From Iamia sp035575815 (GTDB lineage: Bacteria > Actinomycetota > Acidimicrobiia > Acidimicrobiales > Iamiaceae): 7,737 nt of DNA. Below are positions 1-6,533 of this stretch, in pieces. The translations under genes were made by a program, and so were the position numbers. Numbering within the stretch: the first letter of the stretch is position 1; the number at the start of each line of letters is the position of its first letter. Below the pieces are notes generated by a model, which saw only the letters and a program-made list of their open reading frames with translations, searched no databases and was not told the DNA's origin. The stretch is taken from positions 1 to 7,737 of the forward strand of contig NZ_DATLXO010000090.1 of the NCBI RefSeq assembly GCF_035575815.1, in the 5' to 3' direction.

Positions 1-140
1 GCCTCGACCTGCTCGACCCCGACGAGGTCGACCGGGTCGCGGCCATCCTCAACGGCCAACGCCGACGCAGCCTCGCCTACCACAGCCCCGCCAGCCTCTA
101 CGCTGCAGCCTCAACCGTGCAGTGACCACTGGAACTGGCC
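1..140 (+). mobile_element. Right end of an insertion sequence (partial)
   Basis: The 3' end of a transposase gene (stop 123-125) is followed within about 15 bases by sequence that codes for the interior of an imelysin protein. The boundary of the element therefore lies at roughly 126-141. Bases from about 114 to 140, which include CAGTGACCACTGGAACTGG, may be the terminal inverted repeat, because the stop codon of IS30-like elements often sits inside or beside the repeat. The left end is outside the window, so neither the repeat nor a target-site duplication can be confirmed. The exact boundary is inferred from where imelysin similarity begins. Confidence 0.5.
3..125 (+). CDS. Transposase C-terminal fragment (IS30-like DDE family), partial
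   Basis: This reading frame is already open at the window edge and ends at TGA 123-125, giving about 40 residues. It reads LDLLDPDEVDRVAAILNG, then QRRRSLAYHSPASLY, then a short alanine-rich tail. The pattern of an acidic helix, 'V..LN', a basic 'R.R.SL.Y.SPA' segment and a short tail is the usual C-terminus of DDE/integrase-core transposases. It fits IS30-type proteins best ('LN.RPR.TLG..TPAE'). The catalytic residues lie outside the window, so activity cannot be judged. It runs in the same direction as the truncated imelysin gene that follows and in the same frame, separated only by the TGA. IS481 or IS3-type elements end in a similar way, so the family name is tentative while the transposase call is fairly secure. 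Confidence 0.65.
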   Translation, partial: LDLLDPDEVDRVAAILNGQRRRSLAYHSPASLYAAASTVQ

Positions 141-1038
141 GACCTCTACGGCCCGACGGAGGTGTTCCGGTTCTACGACGGCCCGATCGACGACCCCGAC
201 GACGGACCCGAGGGTCAGATCAACGCCTGGCCCCTCGACGAGGCCTACATCGACTACGTGGAGGACGACCCGGCGGCCGGCATCGTCAACGACACCGAAG
301 GCGTGCCCGAGATCACCACCGAGGTGCTGGTGGAGGCGAACGAGGCGGGCGGCGAGACCAACATCTCCACCGGCTGGCACGCCATCGAGTTCCTGCTCTG
401 GGGCCAAGACCTCAGCGAGGAGGGGCCCGGTGAGCGCCCGGTCACCGACTACACCACCGCCGAGAACGCGGACCGTCGCGGCACCTACCTCACCCTGCTC
501 GCCCAGCTGCTCGTCGACGACCTGACGTCGGTGCGCGACCAGTGGGACACCGAGGGTGGGGAGTACCGCGAAACGTTCCTGGCCGACCCGGGCGTGGCCC
601 TCTCCAACATCCTCCGGGGGATGGGGGCGCTGTCGGCGGGCGAGCTGGCCGGTGAGCGCATGGCCGTGCCGTATGAGACCAAGGACGACGAGGATGAGCA
701 CTCGTGCTTCTCGGACAACACGCTGTCCGACATCGTCGCCAACGCCAGGGGCATCGAGCTCGCGTACACCGCCGAGTACGACGGGGTCGACGGAACGTCG
801 CTCTCCGACGTGGTGGCCGCCGGACGCCGATCTCGACGCCGAGCTGCGCGACCAGCTGGAGGCCAACGTGGCCGCCGCCGAGGCGCTGCCCGGCCCCTTC
901 GACCAGCTGATCGCGGGCGACGACGAGGATGAGGATCGCGCCGCCCTGCTGACGCTGATCGAGGACCTCCAGGCCCAGGGCGACGCCGTGGCCGAGCTGG
1001 CCTCGGCCCTGGGCTACGACATCAGCATCGAGATCTGA
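141..1038 (+). pseudogene. Imelysin-family (peptidase M75-like) protein, 5'-truncated and frameshifted
   Basis: Imelysins are secreted or periplasmic helical proteins linked to iron uptake (IrpA/EfeO-like superfamily). From about 141 the frame reads DLYGPTEVFRFYDG, then INAWPLDEAYIDYV, then GWHAIEFLLWGQDLS (the GxHxxE family motif at 372-389), and later EHSCFSDNT, all hallmarks of the family. The signal peptide and first part of the fold, perhaps 80-100 residues, are missing because a transposase end sits directly upstream. At about 822 the frame changes: SLSDVVAA is read in frame 3, then DADLDAELRDQLEANVAAAE continues in frame 1 to TGA 1036-1038. This fits one extra base (GG at 822-823) or two lost bases. 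The in-frame GTG at 162 has no ribosome binding site and would start inside the fold. The family assignment is secure. The frameshift could be real decay or a sequencing error, but the 5' truncation alone makes this a likely pseudogene. Confidence 0.85.
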
Positions 1039-1050
1039 GCGACCTGGTCC

Positions 1051-2568
1051 GTGATCGACGCCCGAGCGCTTCGGCTCAGAGGGTTCGGCCGCCACCTGAG
1101 GGTGGACCCGACGACCCGCCACCGCCCCGGCCCCGCGAGGGGACGGTGGCGGCGGGCGGTCGCCGTGGTCGGGGTCCTCGCCCTGGTGGTTGCGAGCTGC
1201 TCCGGTGTCGACGGAGGCGGCGAGGCGAGGCCCGAGGGGAACGATCCGGGCCCCGCGGCGCCCACCGACGGGCAGCTCGAGCGCCAGGGCGGTGAGGGAA
1301 CCGTCTTCGTGGCCGGCGCGGGAGCCTTCGCCCAGCCCCTGCCCGGGCTGGAGGGCGAGGATCGGCGCACGTTCGCGGTGGGCAACAGCTTCTTCAACCA
1401 GAACTGGGTGACGGCGCCCGCATCGACCGACGGGCGCGACGGCCTCGGGCCGATCTTCAACGCGCAGTCGTGCTCGTCGTGCCACTTCAAAGACGGTCGG
1501 GGCCGGCCCCCCGAGAGCGTCGATGACCCCGAGCGGGGCCTGCTGGTGCGCCTCAGCGTGGTCGGCGCCGATGGTGAGCTGGGCCCCCACCCCCTCTACG
1601 GCGATCAGCTCCAGGACCGCTCCGTCCGTGGCGTCGAACCGGAGGGGACCGTGGTCATCACCACCACCGAGGAGCCCGGCGCCTACGCAGATGGGACGCC
1701 CTGGTCGCTCGCCGTGCCCGACTACGAGCTGCGAGGGGCCGACGGCACTCCGCTCGGCGATGACGTGATGATCTCGCCGCGCGTGGCGCCGGCCATCATC
1801 GGCGTCGGGCTCCTCGAGGCCGTGCCCGCGGAGGCTGTGATCGCCGCCGAGGACCCCGACGACTCCGACGGTGACGGCGTCTCGGGCCGGGCCAACCTGG
1901 TCACCGATCCCGACACGGGTGAACGGATCCTCGGGCGCTTCGGGTGGAAGGCCTCGATCCCCACCGTGCGGGCCCAGAACGCCGAGGCGTTCGCCAACGA
2001 CATCGGTGTCACCTCGTCGGCGCATCCCGACGATCCCTGCACCGCCGCCCAGCCCGAGTGCCGCGCCCAGCCCAACGGCGGTGAACCCGAGATCGACGAT
2101 GAGAAGCTCGACCAGGTCACGTTCTACGCCCGGACCCTGGCCGTGCCGGCCCGCCGTGATGTGGCCGACCGTGCCACCCGTTCGGGCCAGGAGCTCTTCG
2201 GTGAGACCGGGTGTGCGTCGTGTCACACACCGGAGCTCCGCACCGGACCGTCGGACGTGGCCCCCCTCTCCGAGCAGGTCATCCGCCCCTACACCGACCT
2301 GCTGCTCCACGACATGGGCCCGGGCCTGGCCGACGACCGGCCCATCGGCGACGCGTCGGGGCGCGAGTGGCGCACCCCGCCCCTGTGGGGGGTGGGCCTG
2401 GTCGAGACCGTGAACCGCCACACCCGCTTCCTCCACGACGGCCGGGCCCGCAACCTGGAGGAGGCCGTGCTCTGGCACGGTGGCGAGGCCGATCGGTCCC
2501 GTACCCGCTTCATCGAGCTCTCCGCCCGCGACCGCGAGCAGATCCTCACCTTCTTGGAGTCGCTGTGA
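1051..2568 (+). CDS. Di-haem oxidoreductase lipoprotein (DUF1111/DHOR, 'thiol oxidoreductase')
   Basis: The predicted protein has 505 residues. A basic N-terminus and hydrophobic stretch (about 36-48) end in a lipobox VASC at Cys50, so it is probably a lipoprotein on the outer face of the membrane. Two c-type haem motifs are visible: CSSCH at 141-145, within FNAQSCSSCHFKDGRGRPP, and CASCH at 388-392. The C-terminus carries FLHDGRARNLEEAVLWHGG and ends in ILTFLESL, as in the DHOR family. Members are known as di-haem proteins resembling MauG/cytochrome c peroxidase domains and commonly sit beside imelysin genes in iron-uptake clusters. The substrate is not established; 'thiol oxidoreductase' is a legacy name. 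The start is uncertain: GTG 1051 lies 12 nt after the previous stop with no clear SD, and in-frame GTG 1102 would give a more normal signal peptide (Cys33). The stop overlaps the next gene's GTG (GTGA). Haem attachment would need cytochrome c maturation genes elsewhere. Confidence 0.92.
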   Translation: MIDARALRLRGFGRHLRVDPTTRHRPGPARGRWRRAVAVVGVLALVVASCSGVDGGGEARPEGNDPGPAAPTDGQLERQGGEGTVFVAGAGAFAQPLPGLEGEDRRTFAVGNSFFNQNWVTAPASTDGRDGLGPIFNAQSCSSCHFKDGRGRPPESVDDPERGLLVRLSVVGADGELGPHPLYGDQLQDRSVRGVEPEGTVVITTTEEPGAYADGTPWSLAVPDYELRGADGTPLGDDVMISPRVAPAIIGVGLLEAVPAEAVIAAEDPDDSDGDGVSGRANLVTDPDTGERILGRFGWKASIPTVRAQNAEAFANDIGVTSSAHPDDPCTAAQPECRAQPNGGEPEIDDEKLDQVTFYARTLAVPARRDVADRATRSGQELFGETGCASCHTPELRTGPSDVAPLSEQVIRPYTDLLLHDMGPGLADDRPIGDASGREWRTPPLWGVGLVETVNRHTRFLHDGRARNLEEAVLWHGGEADRSRTRFIELSARDREQILTFLESL

Positions 2569-3678
2569 TCGATCGCCCTCGCCGGCCCGGCGGTCCCCCT
2601 CGCCGGCGCCTCTTCGCCCTGCTGCTCGCAGTCGCGCCGGTACTCGGAGCCTGCTCCGGCGGGGACGACTCCGCAACGGACGCCCCGGGCACCGAGGAGT
2701 CGGTGTCCGCGGTGGATGATGAGGCGGTCCTGGCCACGATCGCCGATGATGTCATCGTCCCGGCCTACGAGGCCCTCGTCGCCGACCTCGCCGATCTCAC
2801 CACCACCGTCGACGCTCTGTGCGGGGAGCCCGCTGCCACCGGACTCGAGGATGCCCGTGAGGGGTGGCGCACGGCGCTGACGAGCTGGCAGCGGACCCGC
2901 GCCGGTGCCGTCGGTCCGGCCATGGAACGCCGCCTCATGAGCGCGGTGGGCTTCGACGCCCGACCGGAGGCGATCGACGAGCTGCTGGCCGGCGCGGATC
3001 CCGTCGACCCCCGACGCGGTCGACGATGAGGGGGCCGCCGTGCGCGGCCTGTACGCGGCCGAGACCGCCCTGTTCGGCGAGGGGTCCGACGCCCTGGCCA
3101 CCACCGAGGGAGCCCGCCGGTGCGAGTACCTGACCTCGGCGCTCACCCTCTCGCTCGACGCCGCTGAGGAGGTCCGGGCCGACTGGTCCGGTCCATCTCG
3201 CGACACCTTCGTCGCCGGCATGGACGGCGCCCCGCAGGACACGGTGAACCAGCTGGTGAACGAGGTCACCAACCGCGTCCGGGAGCTCGACGAGAAGGGT
3301 CTGCGCGACCTGGCCGCGGCCGACTCGGTCTCCGACCTGGCCGAGTCTCGCATCGACGGGCCCGCCGCGTTCGCCCTGGCCGGTCGCCGGTCACTGCTCG
3401 AGGGCATCGCTCTCGTGATCGGCCGGGATGAGGAGGGGCTCGTCGCCCTGGTGACGGCCCGCTCGCCGGAGACCGCCGAGCGGCTGCAGAGCGCGACCGC
3501 CGATGCCGTGGCCGCCCTCGACGCGCTGCCCGATGCGGTGGCTGAGTCCTTCGACCGGCCGGAGGATGTCCAGACCGCGGCCGATGCCGTGGCCGAGCTC
3601 AGGGTGGTGCTCTCCACCGAGGCCGCCAGCCAGCTCGGCGTCACCATCAGCTTCAGCGACTCCGACGGCGACTCCTGA
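2565..3678 (+). CDS. Second imelysin-like lipoprotein, interrupted by a one-base frameshift
   Basis: GTG 2565 overlaps the stop of the di-haem gene (GTGA) and has GGAG at 2556-2559, five bases upstream. The N-terminus is basic, then LFALLLAVAPVLGAC gives a lipobox with Cys30. Frame 3 runs through EGWRTALTSWQRTRAGAVGPAM, typical of imelysin-like helices, to GADPVDP. Frame 1 then continues DAVDDEGAAVRGLYAAETALFGEG to TGA 3676-3678. Reading the CCCCC run at 3008-3012 as four Cs restores one protein of about 370 residues, normal for this family. The GxHxxE motif of imelysins appears here as GLYAAE (3046-3063), with Tyr in place of His. Imelysin-DHOR-imelysin is a recurring arrangement, and the role is inferred to be extracytoplasmic iron acquisition. 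The homopolymer makes a sequencing or assembly error plausible; otherwise the gene is inactivated. Confidence 0.82.
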
Positions 3679-3682
3679 GCCC

Positions 3683-4396
3683 GTGAAACCCGTGACCCGC
3701 GTCGCCGAGGACCCCGCCGCTGACGCCTCGCGCTCACGGTGGACCGTGGCCCTGCCGTTGCTCGTCGTCGTGGGCGTGACGGCGCTGCTGGTCGTGGTGA
3801 CCCGCGAACCGGCGTCCGAACCGGCGATGTCGGGACCGGCGGGGTCGGGCTCGGCGACCGCCGAGGGGCCCCCTGCGGTCGAGGTGGCTTCGGACGCGCC
3901 CCGCTTCGCCTCGCTCGAGGAGCTGGCCGCGGCCTCCGATGCTGTGGTTCGGGCCGAGGTGGTCGCCACCGAGCGGGGCCGTTGGTTCGGCGACGGCGCC
4001 GGAGGTACCCGCATCCAATCCCGACTGGTGACCCTGCGGGTGACCGAGGTGATGGCCGGCGTCGCCCCCTCGTCGGCCACGCTGCTGCTGGAGGAGGAGG
4101 GGTGGCTGGAGGACGGCGCCCCGTTGGTCGTCGACGGCGCCGCTCCCTCCCAGGTGGGTGACGACGGGATCTGGTTCGTGCTCGACGGGACCGACCCGGA
4201 GGTCGGTGCCTACGTCATCGTCAACGCCCAGGGCCGCTACCTCATCGCCGGCGATGGCCGCACCCTTTCGGGCGCCGCCGGAGATGATCCACTCGTGGCT
4301 CGGCTCACGGCCATGACCGTCGACGAGCTCACCGCCGACCTGCGGGCGGTCCGACACCCGGCGCGCCGCGGTCGCGACGTTCCCGGCGGCTCCTGA
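3683..4396 (+). CDS. Membrane-anchored extracytoplasmic protein of unknown function
   Basis: I do not recognise a named family. GTG 3683 lies four bases after the preceding stop, so the gene is probably translated as the last member of the imelysin cluster; no clear SD is visible. The product has 237 residues. A short polar N-terminus precedes one membrane segment at about 20-39 (WTVALPLLVVVGVTALLVVV). A Pro/Ser/Gly/Ala-rich linker follows (about 40-68), then a soluble, probably beta-rich domain. The domain contains FASLEELAAASDAVVRAEV, RLVTLRVTEVMAGV, EEEGWLEDG and DDGIWFVLDG. This 'surface strand, G-spaced acidic loop' pattern occurs in uncharacterised secreted actinobacterial proteins. There are no Cys residues and no haem motif. 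In proteobacterial imelysin clusters the comparable slot is often a DUF1513 protein, which this does not resemble. A role in the iron cluster is inferred from position only. Confidence 0.75.
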   Translation: MKPVTRVAEDPAADASRSRWTVALPLLVVVGVTALLVVVTREPASEPAMSGPAGSGSATAEGPPAVEVASDAPRFASLEELAAASDAVVRAEVVATERGRWFGDGAGGTRIQSRLVTLRVTEVMAGVAPSSATLLLEEEGWLEDGAPLVVDGAAPSQVGDDGIWFVLDGTDPEVGAYVIVNAQGRYLIAGDGRTLSGAAGDDPLVARLTAMTVDELTADLRAVRHPARRGRDVPGGS

Positions 4397-4403
4397 GACC
4401 ACC

Positions 4404-4423
4404 CGCGGCCCCCCGGGTCCGCG
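4404..4423. terminator. GC-rich hairpin between convergent genes (possible terminator)
   Basis: CGCGG (4404-4408) and CCGCG (4419-4423) are perfectly complementary around a ten-base C/G-rich loop that can pair further. It lies just after the stop at 4396 and before the convergent small gene. No T-tract follows on either strand, so intrinsic termination is only a possibility. Confidence 0.3.
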
Positions 4424-4438
4424 CCGACATCACGTGGG

Positions 4439-4452
4439 GCGCCGCGTGGCGC
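4439..4452. terminator. Second short hairpin between convergent genes
   Basis: GCGCC (4439-4443), a GCGT loop and GGCGC (4448-4452) form a perfect five-base-pair stem. It sits in the 72-bp gap between convergent stops and could help end transcription from either side. It has no T-tract, and such short GC stems arise easily by chance in this composition. Confidence 0.25.
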
Positions 4453-4468
4453 GGGGAGGGGGCAGCGC

Positions 4469-4672
4469 TCACGGTCGCAGGGCGGCGGCCTCGACCAGCA
4501 GGGGCTCGGGCACCGCCATCCCGGGGGTGAGCACGGCCCGGGTGTGAGGGTCGACCCGAGCGACCCGCCCCCCGGCGTGGAAGCGGATGCTCACGGTGCC
4601 GTCGACCTCCAGGGTCAGCGTGTGGGTGATGCGTCCCTGGCAGTCGAGGACGTGGGCGGAGGCGAGGTCCAT
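4469..4672 (-). CDS. Small protein of unknown function (67 aa)
   Basis: The ATG at 4672 follows purine-rich AGGGTGAGGGGG, which provides Shine-Dalgarno-like sequence. An in-frame GTG at 4681 overlaps the SDR stop (GTGA) and would add three residues, but it has no room for an SD. The product begins MDLASAHVLDCQGRITHTL and continues with LEVDGTVSIRFHAGGRVARV, suggesting a small beta-rich domain, and ends in LLVEAAALRP. It has one Cys (11) and four His (7, 17, 32, 43), no signal peptide and no membrane segment. I do not recognise the family. It is the third gene of the minus-strand unit, but the FUR-like palindrome and a possible -10 (CATATT, 4690-4695) lie directly upstream, so it may also have its own promoter. 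Its placement and SD support a real gene; conservation is unknown. Confidence 0.55.
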   Translation of the reverse strand: MDLASAHVLDCQGRITHTLTLEVDGTVSIRFHAGGRVARVDPHTRAVLTPGMAVPEPLLVEAAALRP

Positions 4673-4677
4673 CCCCC

Positions 4678-6048
4678 TCACCCTAGCGCAATATGAGAAT
4701 CGTTCCCATATCGCGGGTGGCGCCGCTCGTCGGGCTCGGCGGGCGGGGTTCGGGTCGTCCCGAGCACGAGGATGGCCGGGAGCGCCACGGCCAGGCCGAG
4801 CAGCACGATGTTTGCGACCTGGTCTGAGGTGTCGTAGGCGTCGAGGTGGCTCGCGTGGTAGGCGAGGTGCGGCACGCTGAACAGCAACGACGCCAGGGCG
4901 GCGGTGCGCACGAGGTACCGATCCGGGCGGACGAGGGCGGCGAGCAGGACCGCGGCGAGGGCCAGCTGGCTCTGGCCGAAGTCACGCAGCAGGTGCTCGT
5001 TGTACGGTCCGTCGACCGACACCCACCGGCGTCCGAGGCCGGGGAAGTCGTCGTAGAACGATCGAGGGCTGATCACGATCCACACGCCCAGCTGGAGCGC
5101 AGAGGCCGCCAGCACGAACAGGACGGGGCGCACCAGGCGCTCGGGCACGGTGCGGTGAGGCGGGCGCCCGAGAGCGGCCATGACGCCGGGGAGGCCGTCG
5201 CGCAGGGTCGGGTTCCTCGGCGCCCAGCCGGTCGCCTCCTTGAAGCGTCGGTTCGACACCCGTTGGCTGCGGGTCAGGGCCTCCACCTTGTTGCCGCCGA
5301 GTCGGGCCGCCGCGCCCGGTAGCCGGACCCTGGCGCCGAACGCTGCGGCGACGTCTCGCTTGGTCATCGGTTCGTCGTCGACGATGTCGTAGGTCCCGGC
5401 CGGGGCGTCGAGGGCTGCGACCACCGCGGCGGCGGCATCGTCGGCATGGACCATCGACTGGTAGGCATCGGGCGCCCCGGCTACGGGCCCGATGCCCTTG
5501 CGACCGGCAGCGACCATGTCTCGCGTGTGGGACGAGTCCGGGGCGTAGATCATGGCGATGCGCAGGACGACCGAGTCCCCGAACCGGGCCGCCGTCGCCT
5601 CGGCGGCGGCCACCGAAGCGATCGCCGAGGTCGGCTCGATGGGTGTCGTCTCGGCGTCGATCCAGGCCTCGCCGGAGTCGGGGTAGGTGAAGGTGATCGA
5701 CTCCTGCACGTACCGGCGAGCACCGGCGGCGAGGGCGGCGTCGACGAGGTTGGCGGCGCCCTCGGTGCGTATGCGGTCGTTCTCCTTCCACGCGCCCGGT
5801 CGCGCCCCGTCGGCGAGGGACGGGATGTGGGTGGCGAGGTTGACGACCGCATCGTGACCCCCGACGGCGGCAACGAGACCCTCCCTGTCGAACAGGGACA
5901 CCCGGGCGGGGGTAGCCCCGAGCTCGCGCACGAGCTCGGCCTTCTCCCCGGACCGGGCCACCGCGGTGACGACGTGGCCGGCCTCGACCAGCAGGGCGAC
6001 CGCCCGCGTCCCGATGACGCCCGTGGCGCCGGCGACGAACACCTTCAT
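4678..6048 (-). CDS. Atypical extended-SDR (NAD-dependent epimerase-like) protein fused to a four-helix membrane domain
   Basis: The ATG at 6048 overlaps the Rrf2 stop (ATGA) and has a strong AGGAGG seven bases upstream, so the start is well supported. Of 456 residues, about 1-300 form an extended-SDR/NAD-epimerase fold with GATGVIG (7-13) for dinucleotide binding and VVNLATHIP after the fourth strand. YVQESITFTYPDSGEAWID and VVLRIAMIYAPDS follow. The active-site YxxxK is not visible where expected: the segment reads AIASVAAAEATAARF, as in atypical SDRs, so dehydrogenase or epimerase catalysis is doubtful. Residues 305-326, 359-373, 378-397 and 411-430 are hydrophobic helices. They include FYDDFPGLGRRWVSVDGPYNEH and SVPHLAYHASHLD, a motif set I associate with small stand-alone actinobacterial membrane proteins of unknown function. 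The product is probably a membrane-tethered nucleotide-binding or redox protein controlled by the Rrf2 regulator; the substrate is unknown. Confidence 0.85.
   Translation of the reverse strand: MKVFVAGATGVIGTRAVALLVEAGHVVTAVARSGEKAELVRELGATPARVSLFDREGLVAAVGGHDAVVNLATHIPSLADGARPGAWKENDRIRTEGAANLVDAALAAGARRYVQESITFTYPDSGEAWIDAETTPIEPTSAIASVAAAEATAARFGDSVVLRIAMIYAPDSSHTRDMVAAGRKGIGPVAGAPDAYQSMVHADDAAAAVVAALDAPAGTYDIVDDEPMTKRDVAAAFGARVRLPGAAARLGGNKVEALTRSQRVSNRRFKEATGWAPRNPTLRDGLPGVMAALGRPPHRTVPERLVRPVLFVLAASALQLGVWIVISPRSFYDDFPGLGRRWVSVDGPYNEHLLRDFGQSQLALAAVLLAALVRPDRYLVRTAALASLLFSVPHLAYHASHLDAYDTSDQVANIVLLGLAVALPAILVLGTTRTPPAEPDERRHPRYGNDSHIALG
4691..4711. promoter_or_regulatory. 21-bp near-palindrome resembling a FUR-family (Fur/Zur) operator
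   Basis: The left arm ATATGAGAA, centre TCG and right arm TTCCCATAT match at eight of nine paired positions. The site is strikingly AT-rich for this window and its core (TGAGAAT..TTCCCA) resembles the TGAnAAT-type boxes of FUR-family metalloregulators. It overlaps the last codons of the SDR gene and a possible -10 (CATATT on the minus strand, 4690-4695) for the 67-aa gene, whose ATG is 18 bases downstream. Binding is inferred, not shown. Confidence 0.45.
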
Positions 6049-6533
6049 CGGGCTGCCTCCTGGAGGAAGTCGGTGGTTCGGCGGATGGCGACCGGCGCCG
6101 CGGTCGTCGCGACCTCGACGAGGAGGTCCTGCACGGTCGTGGCCGCGAGCACCTCGCGCCACGCGGCCTCGGCGTCCCACATGACCCGCGCGATGCCGCA
6201 CGGCTGGCGGTAGTGGGCCCGACCGACGGCGGCGGGTCCCTGCTGGCGGATCTCGGTGCAGCGGAACGCGGGTGCCGATCCCTCCACGGCCCGCACGACG
6301 TCGAGCACCGTCACCTCGGCGGCCGGGTGGGCGAGCCGGTAGCCGCCCCGCCGGCCCGGCACCGACCTCACGATCCCGGCGGCGGCGAGCCCCTGGAGCT
6401 GCTTGGCCAGGTAGGCGGGGGGGAGGTCGTGGAACTCAGCCAGCTTGGCGGCCGCCATGCCCCGGTCGGGCGGGACGGCGGCCAACAGGACGCACGTGTG
6501 GACGGCCCACTCGACGCCTTGGCCCATCGCCAT
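6045..6533 (-). CDS. Rrf2-family transcriptional regulator
   Basis: This 162-residue protein has the length and layout of Rrf2 regulators (relatives of IscR, NsrR and RirA). An N-terminal winged helix-turn-helix covers about 1-70, with the recognition region LPPAYLAKQLQGLAAAGIV (37-55) and the wing VPGRRGGYRLA (58-68). The segment FRCTEIRQQGP (90-100) and PCGIARVMWDAEAAW (111-125) match the family's sensor loop and dimerisation helix. Sensor-region cysteines are only Cys92 and Cys112; a third sits at 14 in the DNA-binding domain. IscR and NsrR use three closely spaced Cys for an Fe-S cluster, so cluster binding here is uncertain. ATG 6533 is chosen because it falls six bases after a -10 element, implying a leaderless mRNA; ATG 6527 is an alternative. 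It overlaps the SDR gene by four bases and probably controls it and itself. Confidence 0.93.
   Translation of the reverse strand: MAMGQGVEWAVHTCVLLAAVPPDRGMAAAKLAEFHDLPPAYLAKQLQGLAAAGIVRSVPGRRGGYRLAHPAAEVTVLDVVRAVEGSAPAFRCTEIRQQGPAAVGRAHYRQPCGIARVMWDAEAAWREVLAATTVQDLLVEVATTAAPVAIRRTTDFLQEAAR
6056..6061 (-). promoter_or_regulatory. Strong ribosome binding site for the SDR-fusion gene
   Basis: AGGAGG on the minus strand lies seven bases before the ATG at 6048, inside the end of the Rrf2 coding region. It fixes the SDR start and implies efficient translation coupled to the regulator. It is the clearest SD in the window. Confidence 0.75.

Noticed and set aside
111..866. 251-aa minus-strand frame
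   Set aside because: It is antisense to the imelysin fragment, whose family motifs are unmistakable; no SD and no domain.
162..932. A complete 256-aa protein starting at GTG 162
   Set aside because: The start falls inside the conserved imelysin fold without an SD, and the last ~35 codons are out of frame with the family.
490..2676. 728-aa open frame on the minus strand
   Set aside because: It lies antisense to the imelysin and di-haem genes, is Arg/Gly/Pro-rich with no recognisable motif, and is a GC-driven shadow of the real frames.
3008..3012. Programmed frameshifting or phase variation at the C5 run
   Set aside because: Five Cs is too short to be a typical contingency locus and no stimulatory structure is evident; sequencing error or simple mutation is more economical.
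3391..4402. Two long minus-strand frames opposite the fourth cluster gene
   Set aside because: The plus-strand frame has a membrane segment, operon spacing and coherent domain sequence; the minus frames are low-complexity.
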